Part shown: piece by piece, positions 62,227 through 64,000 of the stretch | Layout of the letters: every line of letters begins with the position of its first letter | How positions within the stretch are numbered: position 1 is the stretch's first letter | Origin: Paenibacillus tyrphae | GTDB taxonomy: Bacteria > Bacillota > Bacilli > Paenibacillales > NBRC-103111 | NCBI RefSeq assembly: GCF_024158745.1 | Contig: NZ_JAMZAW010000017.1 | Coordinates: forward strand, 117,695 to 181,694 | DNA length: 64,000 bases | Reading direction: 5' to 3' | The notes under the pieces: model-generated | Database searches by the model: none | Told to the model about the DNA's origin: nothing | The model's input: only the letters and a program-made list of their open reading frames with translations | Position numbers and translations under genes: made by a program

Positions 62227-62241
62227 TGATAATGGTTATCA
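62227..62241. promoter_or_regulatory. Fur box 2
   Basis: TGATAATGGTTATCA, one mismatch to the 7-1-7 consensus, 34 bp (centre to centre) from box 1. The tandem sites upstream of the FhuF-like operon predict iron repression. Confidence 0.85.
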
Positions 62242-62351
62242 TTCTCGTTGTCAATGGGTCGTCTCTTTTCGTGTCACTGTTCCTGGCCCGTCTGCCGGAC
62301 GATGCATAAAACTTGAAATCCGTTCCAAATTAATGCAAGGAGGTGCTGCAT

Positions 62352-62635
62352 TTGCATCGCAGGTGGAACGGACTGCAGCTGAAAGCGATCCTATGCCTCA
62401 TTATTGTCTTTGCCCCCATGCTGCTCCCTTCTCCTTCGCCCGGACTTTCCTTCAGCGGACAAAGATCTGGCTGACGCCGGACAGCACAGCCTACAAAGCG
62501 GTCTATGACGCCTTGAACGGCTGGGACCCTTCCGGCGAAGCGCTGTACTATTTCAATCCCGCAACGGCCACCTCGACGTGGATCTGGTCCAGACCGCAAA
62601 TCAAACAAATCGGCCGCCATATTTTTTGCAAATGA
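62352..62635 (+). pseudogene. Truncated, frameshifted SleB-like spore cortex hydrolase
   Basis: AAGGAGG precedes TTG 62352, which opens a signal-like start HRRWNGLQLKAILCLIIVFAPMLLPS and then stops at GQRSG. In another frame the C-terminus of a SleB/CwlJ-type hydrolase is intact: AYKAVYDALNGWDPSGEAL, then YYFNPATATSTWIWSRPQIKQIGRHIFCK. The whole peptidoglycan-binding domain and the catalytic Glu region between them are absent. It is therefore an internal deletion plus frameshift, not a working germination enzyme. Confidence 0.75.
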
Positions 62636-62654
62636 GAAACACGGCTTCCATTGG

Positions 62655-62684
62655 AAAGAGCCGGGCCCTCACAGGTGCCCGGCT
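62655..62684. terminator. Hairpin between the SleB remnant and the YjcZ-like gene
   Basis: AGCCGGGC and GCCCGGCT arms; leftward it continues CTTTCC, so it can end the YjcZ-like transcript. Confidence 0.6.
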
Positions 62685-62708
62685 TGCCGTTACTTTCGCA
62701 CGCGAAGC

Positions 62709-62801
62709 TTAGATGAACAAGAAGCTGCAGCTGATAATCACGAGCAGAATGAACAAAACCAGGATGACGCCTGTCGATGTGAAACCGCCAAAACCACCCA
62801 C
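62709..62801 (-). CDS. YjcZ/SscA-like sporulation micro-protein
   Basis: A 30-residue product: VGGFGGFTSTGVILVLFILL, then VIISCSFLFI. The Gly-rich start plus one hydrophobic segment is the YjcZ-family pattern (small proteins such as SscA needed for spore assembly in Bacillus). GTG start with AAGGAG 8 nt upstream. It is shorter than the usual ORF-calling threshold and easily missed. Confidence 0.8.
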   Translation of the reverse strand: MGGFGGFTSTGVILVLFILLVIISCSFLFI

Positions 62802-63027
62802 AATGATCACTCCTTCAAAAAAATTGAATATCCGCCATACTCCCCATGTCGAATATTCGCAATATTAATGTATGCGGAAGATGAATAACCGGTATGGACG
62901 AGTGAGGGGGAACATTTATTCAGACAGGCCCATTCTTTTGGCAGGTTACATCACACTAAATGCGAAGAAAATCCGGGAACACACCAAGGCAAAGCCGAAG
63001 CGGCAGAATTTCCCGCATTGTCGACAT

Positions 63028-63043
63028 TGTGATTTTTCTCACA
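63028..63043. promoter_or_regulatory. FNR/CRP-type palindrome
   Basis: TGTGATTTTTCTCACA, a perfect TGTGA-N6-TCACA, 21 bp upstream of the -10 at 63065. Confidence 0.6.
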
Positions 63044-63126
63044 TCACTTTTCTCTCGGACATGCTATAGTAAAGGCGTAGGGAGGAAGCAAATCCCGACA
63101 TCAATCAAAGGAAAGGAACATGCGAT

Positions 63127-63316
63127 ATGAACACCGTGCTTCGTTCCCGCTCCGGCCGACGACACTGCTATAGCAGCCGATCTTGCCTTACAAAACGCTC
63201 TTACCTTATTGAAAGGCAAGCGAACGATTTTTCTTACGGGAATTTGTGAATTTTTTCACGATATCTTGTTGGAAAAACGAATGGACTCGATCGACCATCT
63301 AATCCTGTCAGTTTAA
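63127..63316 (+). pseudogene. Possible small gene broken by an early frameshift
   Basis: GGAAAGGAAC precedes ATG 63127 (MNTV). Slipping one base after codon 4 continues as FVPAPADDTAIAADLALQN, then ALTLLKGKRTIFLTGICEFF, to a TAA at 63316. That frame has a protein-like composition but no start of its own. I do not recognise the family. It may be a decayed 5' gene fragment. Confidence 0.35.
63244..63261. promoter_or_regulatory. Rex/FNR-like operator
   Basis: TTGTGAATTTTTTCACGA differs from the Rex consensus TTGTGAA-N4-TTCACAA at one base and also fits TGTGA-N6-TCAC. Confidence 0.6.
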
Positions 63317-63392
63317 ATGGATATTATCCCTTAATGATGGTAATTTATCCCTCTTCATCTCTTTAGTGTTGTGCAATAATGAAAAAAATGAA

Positions 63393-63412
63393 TGTGTCAA
63401 AATTTAGACACA
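63393..63412. promoter_or_regulatory. Palindrome just upstream of the DoxX gene
   Basis: TGTGTC and GACACA arms flank an 8-bp AT centre, 24 bp before the start codon; suitable as a repressor site. Confidence 0.45.
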
Positions 63413-63435
63413 ATTTGATAACAAAGGGAGCGATT

Positions 63436-63993
63436 ATGATGATTATGAAATGGCTAAGAGAAAACGTGTATGCTGCCGGATTGCTGCTTGTGTTACGCGT
63501 CTATGTCGGATGGACATGGCTTACGGCCGGGTTCCACAAACTTACCGGCGGGTTCGACGCCACCGGCTTCCTGAAGGGCGCTATTGCCAAGCCTCCAATG
63601 GACAAGGCCACAAACGAATTGATTTACCCGACCTTCAACGCGTTTATTGAAAATTTCGCTTTGCCTAACGCGAAGCTGATCAACATCATGATCCCGCTCG
63701 GTGAGTTTCTCGTCGGTCTCGGCTTAATTCTCGGAACACTCGCGACGGCAGCCGCCTTCTTCGGATTAATGATGAACTTCATGTTCCTGTTCGCCGGAAC
63801 CGTAAGCACGAACCCTTGGATGGTCCTCCTCGGCTTCATCCTCTTGGCCGCAGGAGCCAACACCGGCAAATTCGGTGGCGACTACTACGTACTGCCTTAC
63901 CTCCGCAAAACGTTCCGTAAGCTGAACAAAGGCGGAGACGGCCACGATCCTAACAAAACCGCCGGCGGCACCCGTGCCCCGATGGGAGTATAA
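63436..63993 (+). CDS. DoxX-family membrane protein
   Basis: A 185-aa protein with four hydrophobic segments. LLLVLRVYVGWTWLTAGFHKLTGGFD is the DoxX opening (G-W-x-W-L-x-A-G-F-H/K-K). LINIMIPLGEFLVGLGLILGTLATAAAFFGLMMNFMFLFAGTVSTNPWM follows, as in DoxD/DoxX and the MhqP/CatD group of Bacillus. Known members are tied to quinone/electrophile stress or thiosulfate oxidation; the function here is unproven. The start is ATG 63436 (GGGAG nearby); the frame is open upstream to 63379 without a ribosome-binding site. FNR/Rex-like palindromes upstream suggest redox control. Confidence 0.85.
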   Translation: MMIMKWLRENVYAAGLLLVLRVYVGWTWLTAGFHKLTGGFDATGFLKGAIAKPPMDKATNELIYPTFNAFIENFALPNAKLINIMIPLGEFLVGLGLILGTLATAAAFFGLMMNFMFLFAGTVSTNPWMVLLGFILLAAGANTGKFGGDYYVLPYLRKTFRKLNKGGDGHDPNKTAGGTRAPMGV

Positions 63994-64000
63994 CCAAACG

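Larger units (their letters stand above)
62802..63435. other. Long regulatory interval upstream of the DoxX gene
   Basis: No intact gene of normal size. It contains the two FNR/Rex-like palindromes, a TATAGT -10 at 63065-63070 preceded by TGC, a degenerate coding-like stretch (63127-63316) and a third palindrome (63393-63412), each listed separately. Confidence 0.5.

Noticed and set aside
62872..63069. A 65-codon ORF in the region before the DoxX gene
   Set aside because: It has no ribosome-binding site, a composition unlike real proteins (Lys/Arg/His-rich, no recognisable motif) and it overlaps the TGTGA palindrome and runs into the promoter -10 region.
1..64000. CRISPR arrays, tRNA or rRNA genes, transposases, integrases, prophage
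   Set aside because: I looked for regularly spaced repeats, cloverleaf-like sequences, DDE transposase or integrase motifs and phage genes and found none.

Overview
The window reads as chromosome from a mid-to-high-GC, endospore-forming Bacillota, most likely a Paenibacillaceae member (Paenibacillus, Cohnella or a relative). Support: G-rich Shine-Dalgarno sequences with frequent GTG/TTG starts, a T-box riboswitch, cre-, CsoR- and Fur-type operators, a CotF-like coat protein, a YjcZ-type micro-protein, a SleB remnant, YesN/AraC regulators and an LplABC-type sugar transporter. I saw no rRNA, tRNA, CRISPR array, transposase or integrase. The taxon is an inference from gene content, not a search result.

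Layout. 1-4.9 kb: start of a sugar-binding lipoprotein with a cre site, an AraC regulator, a hypothetical protein, an MFS exporter and an APH-family kinase. 5-8.6 kb: dihydroxyacetone locus with DhaQ-like and TetR/DhaS-like regulators divergent from a fused DhaK-DhaL kinase. 8.6-10.4 kb: ANT(6)-like nucleotidyltransferase and YqeB. 10.6-18.1 kb: an eight-gene leftward operon, the strongest candidate for an undescribed system. It encodes two ABC-2 permeases, two radical SAM/SPASM proteins, a Gfo/Idh/MocA oxidoreductase, a free acyl carrier protein and two divergent KAS III-like proteins. 18.6-25.2 kb: AHSA1 protein, then copper handling (YtkA-like lipoprotein, two-component system, CopA, CopZ, CsoR). 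25.5-30.6 kb: five-gene NikA/CntA-type ABC importer. 30.7-32.2 kb: T-box-controlled aminotransferase. 32.2-37.7 kb: HD hydrolase, frameshifted APH-like gene, alpha/beta hydrolase, CheY, an AT-rich patch with an immunity-like gene and a toxin-like remnant, CotF-like protein and a stalk-domain protein. 38-50.6 kb: uronic-acid polysaccharide locus (regulator, ABC importer, GH105, giant secreted lyase-like protein, second toroid-like protein). 50.9-56.1 kb: hydrolase, VOC protein and two convergent chemoreceptors with SigD-like promoters. 56.4-60.7 kb: glycolate oxidase GlcD/GlcF, a DUF2500 protein and a FadR-type regulator. 60.7-64 kb: DUF2325, Fur-boxed FhuF-like operon with a small ORF, SleB remnant, YjcZ-like peptide and a DoxX protein behind FNR/Rex-like palindromes.

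How genes work together. In the 10.6-18.1 kb operon the ACP can carry an acyl or aminoacyl group. One KAS III-like protein keeps the nucleophilic Cys but has lost the His and replaced the Asn. The other has lost all three catalytic residues, so the two look like an active/inactive pair. The radical SAM proteins and the Gfo/Idh enzyme would modify a carrier-bound or sugar/cyclitol substrate, and the permeases would move the product, although no ATPase gene is present. In the polysaccharide locus the lyase-like protein would release unsaturated oligosaccharides, the ABC system import them and GH105 remove the unsaturated uronic acid. The copper genes form separate CsoR-controlled transcripts (csoR-copZ and copA).
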